The position numbers were made by a program, and so were the translations under genes. DNA of 51,427 nucleotides. Source: an uncultured Collinsella sp. (GTDB lineage Bacteria; Actinomycetota; Coriobacteriia; Coriobacteriales; Coriobacteriaceae). The stretch is from the NCBI GenBank assembly GCA_959596495.1, contig CAUFXK010000004.1, positions 1-51,427 on the forward strand, in the 5' to 3' direction. Below, one piece after another: positions 16,777 through 25,350 of this stretch; position 1 is the first letter of the stretch; each line of letters opens with the position of its first letter. Under the pieces are notes generated by a model, which did not search any database, had not been told where the DNA came from, and saw nothing but the letters and a program-made list of their open reading frames with translations.

Positions 16777-17553
16777 ATGACCAAGTTCAGCCACGTCATC
16801 ATCCGCCGCCCCGGCAAGTCCCTGAGCAATGGCATCACGAGTGCCCCCGAGCTTGGCCAGCCCATCTACGAGCGCGCCATCGAGGAGCACTACGATTACG
16901 AGCATGCGCTCGAGCAGTGCGGCGTGGATGTCTCGGTGCTGCCGGCACTCGAGCAGTATCCTGACAGCTGCTTCGTCGAAGATCCGGCCGTTATCACTCG
17001 CTGCGGCGCCATCATTACCAACCCCGGCGCCGATAGCCGCAACGGCGAGAAGGACGAGATCGAGCCGGCCGTCCGTCGCTTCTTTGACGACGAGCATGTC
17101 AAGCACATCGTTTCTCCGGGCACGCTCGACGGCGGCGACGTCATGATGGTCGGCGACCATTTCTACGTCGGTCGCTCCGCTCGCACCAACGAAGAGGGCA
17201 TCCGCCAGTTCTGCGAGATTCTCGAGGGCTGGGGCCTCGAGGGTTCCGAGGTTCCGCTGGAGGAGGTCCTGCACCTCAAGACGGGCGTCAACTACATCGA
17301 GGACAACAACATGCTCGTCTCCGGTGAGTTTATCGATAAACCCGACTTTGCCCAGTACAACAAGATCGTCGTGCCCGAGGACGAGGCTTACGGCGCCAAC
17401 TGCATCTGGGTCAACGGTACGGTCATCGTCGCCGAGGGCTATCCGACCGTGCTCAAGGCCGTGCAGGATCTGGGCTACAAGACGCTCGTCGTCGATACCT
17501 CCGAGTATCGCAAGGTCGACGGCGGCCTTTCTTGCCTGTCGCTGCGCTTCTAA
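16777..17553 (+). CDS. N(G),N(G)-dimethylarginine dimethylaminohydrolase
   Basis: DDAH converts asymmetric dimethyl- or monomethylarginine to citrulline plus an amine. The 258-residue protein has the guanidino-group-modifying fold. Active-site residues by comparison with the Pseudomonas enzyme are D63 and D69 (PDSCFVEDP), E in LDGGDVM, H166 (LHLKTGVNYIEDNN) and the nucleophile C253 (DGGLSCLSLRF). The C-terminal motif separates DDAH from arginine deiminase, which is much longer. GGAGG precedes the ATG. The next gene is an amino-acid antiporter, so the pair probably imports and cleaves a guanidino compound. Confidence 0.9.
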   Translation: MTKFSHVIIRRPGKSLSNGITSAPELGQPIYERAIEEHYDYEHALEQCGVDVSVLPALEQYPDSCFVEDPAVITRCGAIITNPGADSRNGEKDEIEPAVRRFFDDEHVKHIVSPGTLDGGDVMMVGDHFYVGRSARTNEEGIRQFCEILEGWGLEGSEVPLEEVLHLKTGVNYIEDNNMLVSGEFIDKPDFAQYNKIVVPEDEAYGANCIWVNGTVIVAEGYPTVLKAVQDLGYKTLVVDTSEYRKVDGGLSCLSLRF

Positions 17554-17591
17554 CGCGATAGCTGTAACAGTCTGATGATCGCTTGACCGAT

Positions 17592-17622
17592 GGCCCGGCA
17601 CCCGATTCGGGACGTCCGGGTC
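17592..17622 (+). other. Hairpin between the DDAH and antiporter genes
   Basis: GGCCCGG (17592-17598) with CCGGGTC (17616-17622), and inside it CCCGA (17601-17605) with TCGGG (17607-17611), form a two-part stem followed by ATCTTTCGTTC. It could attenuate transcription between the two genes. Confidence 0.5.
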
Positions 17623-17662
17623 ATCTTTCGTTCGATCACATGATGAAGGGGGTGCACATACA

Positions 17663-19126
17663 ATGGCCTCTAAAGCTCAAAACGACGAGATTATCGACCC
17701 TAATGGCCTCGATCTCTTTCGTCTGACCATGATGGTCATTACCGCCAGTATTTGTGGCGGCATCTTCTCGCTTGCCGGCGATATGGCAGCGGGCGGGGCA
17801 AATACCGGTGCAGTTATCGTCTCGTGGGGAATTTGCTTTATTGGCGTCTTTGCGCTGATGATGGTGTTCAACGGTTTGTCTCAGGCCCGTCCCGACCTGA
17901 CCGGCGGCATCTATGCATACGCTGCGGCCGGTTTTGGCGATTACATTGGATTCAACTCCGCCTGGGGCTACTGGATCAGCGCATGTCTTTCCAACGTGAG
18001 CTTTGCGCTCTTGCTGTTTAGCGCGCTGGGCTATTTCTTCCCTGCGTTTGGCGCGGGCAACAACTTGCTTTCCATCGTCTGCGCCAGTGTGTTTTTGTGG
18101 TTCCTTACCGCCCTTGTGCTTCGTGGCGTTAAGGAGGCTGCGGGCATTAACACGATCGTTACGTTGGCGAAGCTGGTGCCGCTGGGACTCTTTGTGCTGA
18201 GCATCGTGCTCCTGGGCAAGTTCAACGTCGATATCTTTATGGACAACTTCTGGGGAGAGCCGGCTGGTCCTGGCTTTGGCGAGCAGGTTGTCTCGACCAT
18301 GATCGCCCTTGTCTGGGTCTTCACGGGCATCGAGGGCGCTGTCGTTATCTCGGGCCGTGCAAAGTACGTGCGTGACGTCGGCCGCTCGACGGCACTTGGA
18401 TTCGCGGCTGTGTTCACGCTGTATCTGATCATCTCGATGCTGTCACTCGGCATTATGCCGCGCGAGGAGATGGCACAGCTCGCAACGCCCTCCATGGCGG
18501 GAATTCTCGAGTGCGCAATCGGTCCTGTTGGCGCTGCCATCGTAAACCTTGGCGTTATTCTCTCGCTGGTCGGCGCGATGCTGGGCTATGTCATCATTGC
18601 GTCCGAGACGCCGTTCGAGGCAGCACGCCAGGGATCCTTCCCTCTGGCGTTTGCCAAGACGAACAAGCACGACGCCCCGGTGGTAACGGTTCTCGTGAGC
18701 TCCGGCATTACGCAACTCTTCTTGATCGTGTCGTATGTGGCGGCGAGCACGTACCAGTTCTTCTACAGCTGCGCAGTTAATACGATCCTAGTTCCGTACG
18801 TGTGCTCGGCAGCTTATTACATGGTGATTGGCTGGAAGAACGAGCATCTGGACGGGCCGCATGCGCCAAGCGTCGGCAAGGCGCGCTTCTTCGGTACGCT
18901 CGGCTTCATCTACACATTGTTCCTGGTGTGGTCGACGGGTCTTCAGGGCGTTATGATCACGACGATTCTTTTTGCTCCGGCCATTCCCGTTTATATGCTG
19001 GGCGAGCGAGGCCGCGGTAAGCCGGTACTTCCGCATCTGCACGACAAGCTGATCGCAGCGGTGGTCATTGTCGTGGCAATCATTTCGCTGTATCTGCACT
19101 TTGCCGGCATTGCGCCGATTGTCTAA
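17663..19126 (+). CDS. APC-superfamily basic amino acid antiporter (ArcD-like)
   Basis: A 487-residue integral membrane protein with about twelve hydrophobic segments. It shows the APC signature near the N-terminus (ASICGGIFSLAGDMAAGG) and the segment LVWVFTGIEGAVVISGRAKY (around helix 6), typical of arginine/ornithine and lysine antiporters. Next to DDAH it may exchange methylarginine or arginine for citrulline or ornithine. No arginine-deiminase or carbamate-kinase gene is in the window. A ribosome site GGGGG precedes the ATG. Substrate assignment is inferred from family and context. Confidence 0.85.
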   Translation: MASKAQNDEIIDPNGLDLFRLTMMVITASICGGIFSLAGDMAAGGANTGAVIVSWGICFIGVFALMMVFNGLSQARPDLTGGIYAYAAAGFGDYIGFNSAWGYWISACLSNVSFALLLFSALGYFFPAFGAGNNLLSIVCASVFLWFLTALVLRGVKEAAGINTIVTLAKLVPLGLFVLSIVLLGKFNVDIFMDNFWGEPAGPGFGEQVVSTMIALVWVFTGIEGAVVISGRAKYVRDVGRSTALGFAAVFTLYLIISMLSLGIMPREEMAQLATPSMAGILECAIGPVGAAIVNLGVILSLVGAMLGYVIIASETPFEAARQGSFPLAFAKTNKHDAPVVTVLVSSGITQLFLIVSYVAASTYQFFYSCAVNTILVPYVCSAAYYMVIGWKNEHLDGPHAPSVGKARFFGTLGFIYTLFLVWSTGLQGVMITTILFAPAIPVYMLGERGRGKPVLPHLHDKLIAAVVIVVAIISLYLHFAGIAPIV

Positions 19127-19455
19127 GGCTATGGCGAGTTTCATTGCTAGGTAAGCCGGCGGGCATCGCGTATCGGTGCTACTTGGCATTCCATAGCTGA
19201 TGTGGGTCTCTATAACGTGCCTATGTGAGCGCCCACCAAGCCCGCGCAGGTGACATTTGTTGCCAGCGCGGGCCTTTGCTGTTGCGGCGAAATGCTGCCG
19301 GCAGCTGGGGACGTTCCTGTTGTGCCGGCGCCTTGGGACACTCCTTGGTTGTTTTGCATGCGACGAAGGGAATGGATCATTTTGTCGAGGGGGCGGGCGG
19401 CTTTCGGTCCTCGGGGAAACCACGGCCCGGAATCCCCCTTGCACCAATCTGTCGA
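19127..19455. other. Spacer with no recognisable gene
   Basis: About 330 bp between the antiporter gene and the feo promoter. The only clear feature is CCCGCGC (19241-19247) pairing with GCGCGGG (19266-19272) followed by CCTTT, a possible terminator for the antiporter gene. Open frames here overlap one another and show no coding signature. Confidence 0.5.
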
Positions 19456-19485
19456 TTGAACATCGGTGTGTGTTCGCGCTATCAT
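19456..19485 (+). promoter_or_regulatory. Predicted feo promoter
   Basis: TTGAAC (19456-19461) and TATCAT (19480-19485) with an 18-nt spacer, about 88 bp before the FeoAB start. Confidence 0.6.
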
Positions 19486-19497
19486 GCGTGGTTAAAT

Positions 19498-19523
19498 GGT
19501 TAGCCATGGCAAACGGTTAGCCA
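19498..19523 (+). promoter_or_regulatory. Candidate iron-regulator operator (DtxR/IdeR-like)
   Basis: GGTTAGCCA occurs twice (19498-19506, 19515-19523). The first copy is part of a near-palindrome GTTAGCCATGGCAAAC (19499-19514; 7 of 8 positions pair). It lies just downstream of the predicted promoter, where a repressor would block initiation. GGTTAGCC resembles the half-site of DtxR/IdeR boxes; this is inference. Confidence 0.45.
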
Positions 19524-19572
19524 AGATAAACAAAATGCAACGCCCTGTGGGCGCCGGGGGAGGAACGCGGAC

Positions 19573-21933
19573 GTGAGACTCGATACACTCGAGATTGGAA
19601 AGGACGCCGTTGTCGCATCGGTGGCATCGGACGACCAGGCACTCCGACAGCATATTTTGGACATGGGCCTAACGCCGGGCACCGAAGTCACCATGATGAA
19701 GTACGCCCCCATGGGCGACCCGCTCGAGATTCGCCTGCGTGGCTATGAGTTGACGCTGCGCAAGGACGATGCCGCTCGCATCGAGCTCGCGGGCATTCAC
19801 GACACCGATACGGGTCCGCGCGCTAACGCCGCAATCGGCACGACGGAGCATCCGGCCCTGGGCGAGGGGACGTATTCGCCCCGCGCGGCAAAGACGGCCG
19901 TGCCCGAGGGCGCACCGCTGCATTTTGCCCTCGCCGGCAATCAAAACTGCGGCAAGACCACGCTGTTCAACCAGCTGACGGGCTCCAACCAGCATGTCGG
20001 TAACTTTCCTGGCGTGACGGTCGACCGCAAAGATGGCGCCATCCGCAACCACCCCGAGGCGAGCGTCACTGATCTGCCCGGCATTTACTCTCTGTCGCCG
20101 TACACGGGCGAGGAGATCGTAAGCCGCCAGTTTATCCTGGATGAGCACCCCGACGCCATCATCGATATCATCGACGCCACCAACATCGAGCGTAACCTGT
20201 ACCTGACGCTGCAGCTTATGGAGCTCGATCGACCCATGGTCATCGCGCTCAACATGATGGACGAGGTGACGGCCAACGGCGGCGCCGTGGACGTCAACCT
20301 GCTCGAGAGCCTGCTGGGCGTGCCTGTTGTTCCCATTAGTGCTGCCCGCAACGAGGGTATTGGCGAGTTGGTGGATCATGCCTTGCACGTGGCGCGGTTC
20401 CGCGAGCGTCCCGGTCGCCTGGACTTCTGCGCGCCCGATGGTCCGGACGGCGGTGCGCTGCATCGCTGCATTCACGGCATCGCCAACCTTATCGAGGACC
20501 ATGCCGCGACGGCGCACATTCCCGTGCGTTTTGCGGCGACCAAGCTGGTTGAGGGCGACGAGCTGGTGACCGAGGCGCTTCACCTGGACCGCAACGAGCT
20601 CGACGCCATCGAGCACATCATTAGCCAAATGGAGGGCGAGGCCGGCACCGACCGTCTATCTGCGCTGGCTGACATGCGCTTCGGCTTTATCGGCGACGTG
20701 TGCGGGCGTTGCGTCGTCAAGCCGCACGAGAGCCGCGAGCACGTACGCTCCGTCAAGATTGACCGCATCCTGACGGGTCGCTACACGGCCATCCCGGCGT
20801 TTCTGGTGATCATGGGTCTCGTCTTTTGGCTGACGTTTGGCGTGATCGGCGCAGCGTTGCAGGGACTTATGGAGGACGGCATCGCTGCCATCATCGCCTC
20901 GGCCGATGCGGGCCTCAAGGCGTTCGGCACCAACGACGTGGTGCGTTCGCTGGCTGTCGACGGCGTGCTTACGGGCGTGGGCAGCGTGCTGACCTTCCTA
21001 CCGATTATCGTCGTGCTCTTCTTGTTCCTCTCCATTTTGGAAGACTCCGGATACATGGCGCGCGTGGCCTTTGTCATGGATAAGGTGCTGCGTCGCTTTG
21101 GCCTGTCGGGCCGCAGCTTTGTGCCTATGCTCGTCGGTTTTGGCTGTACCGTGCCGGCTATTATGTCGACCCGTACGCTCCCATCCGAGCATGACCGCAA
21201 GATGACGGTCATGCTCACGCCGTTCATGAGCTGTTCGGCCAAGTTGCCGGTCTACGGCCTGCTGTGCGGGGCGTTTTTCCCGCAGGCGACGGTTCCCGCC
21301 ATGGTCTCGCTCTATTTGATTGGCATTGCGGTCGGTTGCATCGCGGCTTTGGTGCTCAACCGCACGGCATTTAAGGGCGACCCGGTGCCGTTTATTATGG
21401 AGCTTCCCAATTACCGCCTGCCGAGCGTCAAGACGACGGTGATGCTGGCGTGGGATAAGGCCAAGGACTTTATTACCAAGGCTTTTACCATTATCTTTGC
21501 CGCTACCGTGGTCATCTGGTTCCTTCAGACGTTCGACATTCGCTTTAACGTGGTCGCCGACCAGTCGCAGAGTCTGCTTGCCGGTCTGGGTAGCATTATC
21601 GCGCCGCTGCTGGCACCGCTCGGCTTTGGCGATTGGCGTGCATCCACGGCGCTCGTCACCGGACTTATCGCCAAGGAGAGTGTCATCTCGACACTCACGG
21701 TGCTTTTAGGCGCAACGTCGCCCGCGGTGCTGTCGACCATGTTTTCGCCGTTTACCGCCTACGTGTTCCTGGTCTTTACGCTGCTGTACCCGCCGTGCGT
21801 GGCGTCCATCGGCGCCGTCAAGAGCGAGTTGGGCGCGCGCTATGCCGTGGCCGTGTTCGCGTTTCAGGTGACGGTCGCCTGGATCGTGGCGTTTGTCGTG
21901 CATTCGGCGGGCTTATTGCTGGGGTTGGCTTAG
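19573..21933 (+). CDS. feoB: FeoA-FeoB fusion, ferrous iron transporter
   Basis: Takes up Fe(II), important in anoxic gut conditions. In 786 residues it joins a FeoA SH3-like domain (about 1-75; HILDMGLTPGTEVTMM) to FeoB. The FeoB part has a GTPase domain with G1 GNQNCGKTT (122-130), a DLPG G3 motif and NMMD as G4-like. The membrane core follows, with two Gate-type halves (LVGFGCTVPAIMSTRTL and a C-terminal region around LIAKESVISTL). Separate FeoA and FeoB proteins are the usual form. The GTG at 19573 follows GGGGGAGGA. No FeoC follows; the next gene is a separate MFS exporter. Confidence 0.95.
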   Translation: MRLDTLEIGKDAVVASVASDDQALRQHILDMGLTPGTEVTMMKYAPMGDPLEIRLRGYELTLRKDDAARIELAGIHDTDTGPRANAAIGTTEHPALGEGTYSPRAAKTAVPEGAPLHFALAGNQNCGKTTLFNQLTGSNQHVGNFPGVTVDRKDGAIRNHPEASVTDLPGIYSLSPYTGEEIVSRQFILDEHPDAIIDIIDATNIERNLYLTLQLMELDRPMVIALNMMDEVTANGGAVDVNLLESLLGVPVVPISAARNEGIGELVDHALHVARFRERPGRLDFCAPDGPDGGALHRCIHGIANLIEDHAATAHIPVRFAATKLVEGDELVTEALHLDRNELDAIEHIISQMEGEAGTDRLSALADMRFGFIGDVCGRCVVKPHESREHVRSVKIDRILTGRYTAIPAFLVIMGLVFWLTFGVIGAALQGLMEDGIAAIIASADAGLKAFGTNDVVRSLAVDGVLTGVGSVLTFLPIIVVLFLFLSILEDSGYMARVAFVMDKVLRRFGLSGRSFVPMLVGFGCTVPAIMSTRTLPSEHDRKMTVMLTPFMSCSAKLPVYGLLCGAFFPQATVPAMVSLYLIGIAVGCIAALVLNRTAFKGDPVPFIMELPNYRLPSVKTTVMLAWDKAKDFITKAFTIIFAATVVIWFLQTFDIRFNVVADQSQSLLAGLGSIIAPLLAPLGFGDWRASTALVTGLIAKESVISTLTVLLGATSPAVLSTMFSPFTAYVFLVFTLLYPPCVASIGAVKSELGARYAVAVFAFQVTVAWIVAFVVHSAGLLLGLA

Positions 21934-21974
21934 TTTTGCATTGACGGCGCAACCTCTATGTATCGAATTGTTTT

Positions 21975-22009
21975 CGGCCCCGCATCTGTTGCTGACGGAT
22001 GCGGGGCCG
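21975..22009 (+). terminator. Terminator-like hairpin after feoB
   Basis: CGGCCCCGCATC (21975-21986) pairs perfectly with GATGCGGGGCCG (21998-22009), followed by TTGCTATAT. The right arm overlaps the -35 region of the next promoter. Confidence 0.75.
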
Positions 22010-22021
22010 TTGCTATATAAT
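21992..22021 (+). promoter_or_regulatory. Predicted promoter of the MFS gene
   Basis: A consensus -10 TATAAT (22016-22021) with CTGACG (21992-21997) 18 nt upstream, giving a short leader before the start at 22055. Confidence 0.6.
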
Positions 22022-22054
22022 CGCCTCCGCTCAAAATGATTGGAGACGTTATAT

Positions 22055-23251
22055 ATGAGTCAGGCAAGGCAAGACGGTATCACGCTCAGGCAGTGGCTCC
22101 CGCTCGTCGGGCTCACCTGCTGTGCGTTCGTGTTCAACACGTCGGAGTTTATGCCCATCGGCCTTTTGACTGATATCGCCGCGTCGTTCTCGCTCACCGA
22201 GGCCCAGGCGGGCATCATGATCTCGGTCTATGCCTGGGGCGTCATGCTGCTGTCGCTGCCGCTCATGGTGTTCGCCTCGCGCTTTGAGTTCAAGCGGATG
22301 CTGCTGGGCGTGCTGGCCGTGTTCTCGCTCGGTCAGTTCCTGTCCGCTGTGGCGCCGACCTATCCCATCCTGGTCTGCGCGCGCCTGGTGGTCGCTTGCG
22401 CACATGCCGTGTTCTGGTCGGTCGCCTCGATTATGGCCTCGCGTCTGGTTGACACGCGCCACGGCGCGCTCGCCATCAGCATGATCGCTACGGGCTCGTC
22501 CATCGCGCAGATCTTTGGCCTGCCTCTCGGTCGCGCCATTGGCTTGGCCGTGGGCTGGCGCATGACGTTTGCCGTGGTCGGAGCGCTGTCTGCTGTCGCG
22601 GTCGTCTACCAGGCCACGGTGTTTCCTGTCATGCCAGCGGGCGAGCGTTTTACGCTCAAGCAGCTGCCCGAGCTGCTCAAGAACCCGTTCCTCATCGCAC
22701 TCTATGTGGTCACGGTGTTCATGGCGACCGGCTATTACGCGGGCTATAGCTATATCGAGCCTTTCCTGGCTCAGGTCGCGCATGTCGACGCAAGCGCCAT
22801 CACTATGACGCTGACGGCGTTCGGCTGCTCTGGTCTGCTCGGAAGCTGGCTGTTTGGCCGCCTGTTCGATGGGCATCGCTTCCCGTTCCTTGCAATTACG
22901 CTCTCCGGCGTGCCGGCGGCCCTGCTGCTCATGGGTCCGGCCGCATCGTCGCTCGCGGCAGTGCTTGCCGTCTGCGCGCTGTGGGGCTGCTGCGCCACGG
23001 CCTTTAATGTGGCGTTTCAAGCCGAGCTCATCAAGTACACGCCCGCGGATTCGTCGGCTGTCGCCATGTCGATCTTCTCGGGCCTGTTCAATCTCGGTAT
23101 TGGCACGGGCACCGCGATCGGCGGCGCCGTGGTTTCGGGTCCCGGTATCGCTTGGATCGGCTTTGCGGGCGGGGCGATCGCCGTCGTGGGCGTCATCCTC
23201 GCCATTACGGTGCTGTTCCCGGCCATACGCCGCGCCAAGCCCGTCGCCTAA
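22055..23251 (+). CDS. MFS exporter, DHA1 / AraJ-SotB-like
   Basis: A 398-residue major-facilitator protein with twelve predicted membrane helices. The start TSEFMPIGLLTDIAASF and the later ARLVVACAHAVFWSVASIMASRL are typical of the AraJ/SotB drug-H+ antiporter branch, which exports sugars, sugar analogues or drugs. GGAG (22042-22045) is 9 nt before the ATG at 22055; a TTG at 22040 would overlap this site. It is monocistronic, with its own promoter and a large fold-back repeat downstream. The actual substrate cannot be told from the sequence. Confidence 0.87.
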   Translation: MSQARQDGITLRQWLPLVGLTCCAFVFNTSEFMPIGLLTDIAASFSLTEAQAGIMISVYAWGVMLLSLPLMVFASRFEFKRMLLGVLAVFSLGQFLSAVAPTYPILVCARLVVACAHAVFWSVASIMASRLVDTRHGALAISMIATGSSIAQIFGLPLGRAIGLAVGWRMTFAVVGALSAVAVVYQATVFPVMPAGERFTLKQLPELLKNPFLIALYVVTVFMATGYYAGYSYIEPFLAQVAHVDASAITMTLTAFGCSGLLGSWLFGRLFDGHRFPFLAITLSGVPAALLLMGPAASSLAAVLAVCALWGCCATAFNVAFQAELIKYTPADSSAVAMSIFSGLFNLGIGTGTAIGGAVVSGPGIAWIGFAGGAIAVVGVILAITVLFPAIRRAKPVA

Positions 23252-23266
23252 TCACGTCCCCTCATC

Positions 23267-23333
23267 AGTTGCGGTGGAATAGTTCTTGTTTAAGGCCTCT
23301 GAAGACCCAAGCAGGAACTATTCCACCGCAACT
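23267..23333. repeat. Fold-back repeat after the MFS gene
   Basis: AGTTGCGGTGGAATAGTTC (23267-23285) pairs perfectly with GAACTATTCCACCGCAACT (23315-23333); with wobbles the stem extends to 23 bp. The enclosed 20-odd bases contain GGCCTCTGAAGACC. It starts 15 bp after the MFS stop and could act as a terminator or be a small palindromic repeat of the genome. Confidence 0.8.
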
Positions 23334-23405
23334 TATTTTGGGGAAGAGGATACAAGCTGGGCATACAATGGGTGGCGTTGCGTGAAGGATTTCTGGGAGG
23401 CTGTT

Positions 23406-24782
23406 ATGTGGGCATACGAGACGACGTTCTATCAGATCTATCCGCTGGGCTTTTGCGGAGCTCCGCACGAGAATGCCGCGCCCGTTGCCGAGGACGAGCT
23501 CGCCCAGGTTGCCAACGCCGCGCCCAATCCCGACGCTCCCATCATGAAGATCGCCCAATGGGCCGACTACCTGCAGGAACTCGGCGTTGGCGCCGTGCTC
23601 ATCAACCCGCCGCTCGAGTCCGATAGCCACGGCTACGACACGCGCAGCCTGCGCCATATTGACCGCCGCCTGGGTAGGGATGCCGACTTTGCCGCCGTGT
23701 GTGAGACGCTGCATGCCCACGGCATCCGTGTGGTGCTCGATGCCGTCTTCAACCACGTCGGTCGCGGCTTTTGGGCCTTCCGTGATGTGCAGGAGCGCAA
23801 GTGGGATTCGCCGTACAAGGACTGGTTCCACATCAGCTTCGACGGTGACTCGTGCTACGGCGACGGCTTTTGGTACGAGGGCTGGGAGGGCCATTTTGAG
23901 CTTGTGAAGCTCAACCTGCAAAACCCCGCTGTGGTTGATTACCTGCTTGAGTCCGTGCGTCACTGGGCCGAGGTCTTTGGCATCGACGGCCTGCGCCTGG
24001 ACGTCGCCTATATGCTCGACCGCGACTTCATGCGCTGCCTGCACGCCTTTACCCGTGAGCTCAAGTCCGACTTTGTGCTGATTGGTGAGACGCTCCACGG
24101 CGACTACAACCAGATCGTCAACGACGAGATGCTCGACTCCTGCACCAACTACGAGTGCTACAAGGGCCTGTACTCCAGCTTTAACTCGGTCAACATGTTC
24201 GAGATCGCCCACTCGTTGCACCGTCAGTTTGGCGGCGACCCGTGGTGCATCTACCGCGGCAAACACCTGCTGTCTTTTGTCGACAACCACGATGTGCCGC
24301 GCCTGGCAAGCATCCTGACGGACAAGTCCTGCCTGCGCCCCGCTTATGGCATGCTCTTTGGCATGCCGGGCATCCCGTGCGTCTACTATGGTAGCGAGTG
24401 GGGAATTCCTGGCGAAAAGGGCGGCCCCGATGGCGACTGGGCGCTGCGACCTGCGCTCGATGAGCCTGCGCCCAACGAGCTGACGGCCTTCATCAAGCAG
24501 CTCACGCACCTGCGCTCGACAGACAGCGCGGCGGCCCGCGCCCTCAACTACGGTGCCTATCGCAACGTGGTGATCCAGAACAAGCAGCTGCTGTTCGAGC
24601 GCGCCTGTGACGGCGCGACGGTGCTCGTGGCGGTGAACGCCGTGGGCGAGCCTTACACCTTTGGCGCCGGCGAGCTCAACGGCTCCTTTGTCGATCTGCT
24701 TGCCGACGACGCGCTCGCGGTCGAGCTGACGGGCACCCTCGAGCTTGCGCCCTACGAGGTGCGCTATCTGTTGAGGGCCTAG
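23406..24782 (+). CDS. GH13 alpha-amylase-family glycoside hydrolase
   Basis: A 458-residue cytoplasmic enzyme of glycoside hydrolase family 13, acting on alpha-glucosidic bonds. The four conserved regions are DAVFNH (112-117), GLRLDVA with nucleophile D199, GETLHG with acid/base E228, and FVDNHD with transition-state Asp296. The N-terminus YETTFYQIYPLGF starts the barrel directly; a small beta domain closes the protein. No signal peptide, so it acts on imported oligosaccharides or on storage glucan. GGGAGG lies just before the ATG at 23406; the frame is open further upstream through the repeat, which was rejected. Confidence 0.9.
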   Translation: MWAYETTFYQIYPLGFCGAPHENAAPVAEDELAQVANAAPNPDAPIMKIAQWADYLQELGVGAVLINPPLESDSHGYDTRSLRHIDRRLGRDADFAAVCETLHAHGIRVVLDAVFNHVGRGFWAFRDVQERKWDSPYKDWFHISFDGDSCYGDGFWYEGWEGHFELVKLNLQNPAVVDYLLESVRHWAEVFGIDGLRLDVAYMLDRDFMRCLHAFTRELKSDFVLIGETLHGDYNQIVNDEMLDSCTNYECYKGLYSSFNSVNMFEIAHSLHRQFGGDPWCIYRGKHLLSFVDNHDVPRLASILTDKSCLRPAYGMLFGMPGIPCVYYGSEWGIPGEKGGPDGDWALRPALDEPAPNELTAFIKQLTHLRSTDSAAARALNYGAYRNVVIQNKQLLFERACDGATVLVAVNAVGEPYTFGAGELNGSFVDLLADDALAVELTGTLELAPYEVRYLLRA

Positions 24783-24785
24783 ATC

Positions 24786-25349
24786 ATGGCGGCGTCCGAC
24801 GAGGGCTATCAACATATTGAGCATGGGTTTGAGCCCGTGTTCGACCAGCACTCGCGCGTTTTGGTGCTCGGGTCGTTTCCCTCGGTGCTTTCGCGCGCCA
24901 ATGCCTTCTACTATGGCAATCCGCAGAATCGCTTTTGGCGCGTGATGGCCGCGTGCCTCGGTGTGCCTGTGCCGCCCAACGAGGGCGATCCTTTGGCAAG
25001 CGGTGAGCACGCGGCGCTCGATGCCTCCATTGCCGTCAAGCGATCTATGCTGCTTTACGGCGGCGTAGCCCTATGGGATGTGATTGAGAGCTGCGACATT
25101 AAGGGCTCGAGTGACGCGAGCATTCGCAACGTTGTGCCGGCACATATCGAGTGCATTACCGGCGCAGCCCCCATTGAGCAGGTGATATGCAACGGTGGCA
25201 CAGCTGGTCGGCTCTACAGGCGCTATCTACAAGAACGCACCGGGCTGCCCGCCATCGTTCTGCCGTCGACAAGTCCCGCCAATGCGGCATGGCGCCTGGA
25301 ACGCCTTGTCGAGCGCTGGCGCGATGCCGTTGATTGGGGCGCTCTGTAA
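24786..25349 (+). CDS. DNA-deoxyinosine glycosylase (UDG superfamily)
   Basis: A 187-residue base-excision repair enzyme likely removing hypoxanthine from deaminated adenine in DNA. The N-terminal signature RVLVLGSFPSVLSR is followed by FYYGNPQNRFW, the diagnostic pattern of this branch. VALWDVIESCDIKGSSD and the late LPSTSPAN segment complete the uracil-glycosylase fold. It starts 3 nt after the GH13 stop and is probably co-transcribed. The stop lies 1 nt from the end of the converging gene. Confidence 0.85.
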   Translation: MAASDEGYQHIEHGFEPVFDQHSRVLVLGSFPSVLSRANAFYYGNPQNRFWRVMAACLGVPVPPNEGDPLASGEHAALDASIAVKRSMLLYGGVALWDVIESCDIKGSSDASIRNVVPAHIECITGAAPIEQVICNGGTAGRLYRRYLQERTGLPAIVLPSTSPANAAWRLERLVERWRDAVDWGAL

Positions 25350-25350
25350 T

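Noticed and set aside
19225..19520. Small open frames in the antiporter-feo spacer
   Set aside because: Several overlapping frames on both strands with mutually exclusive coding and no Shine-Dalgarno; better read as non-coding.
23265..25010. A 581-codon minus-strand frame over the GH13 and glycosylase genes
   Set aside because: Antisense shadow; the plus-strand proteins have complete catalytic motifs and ribosome sites.
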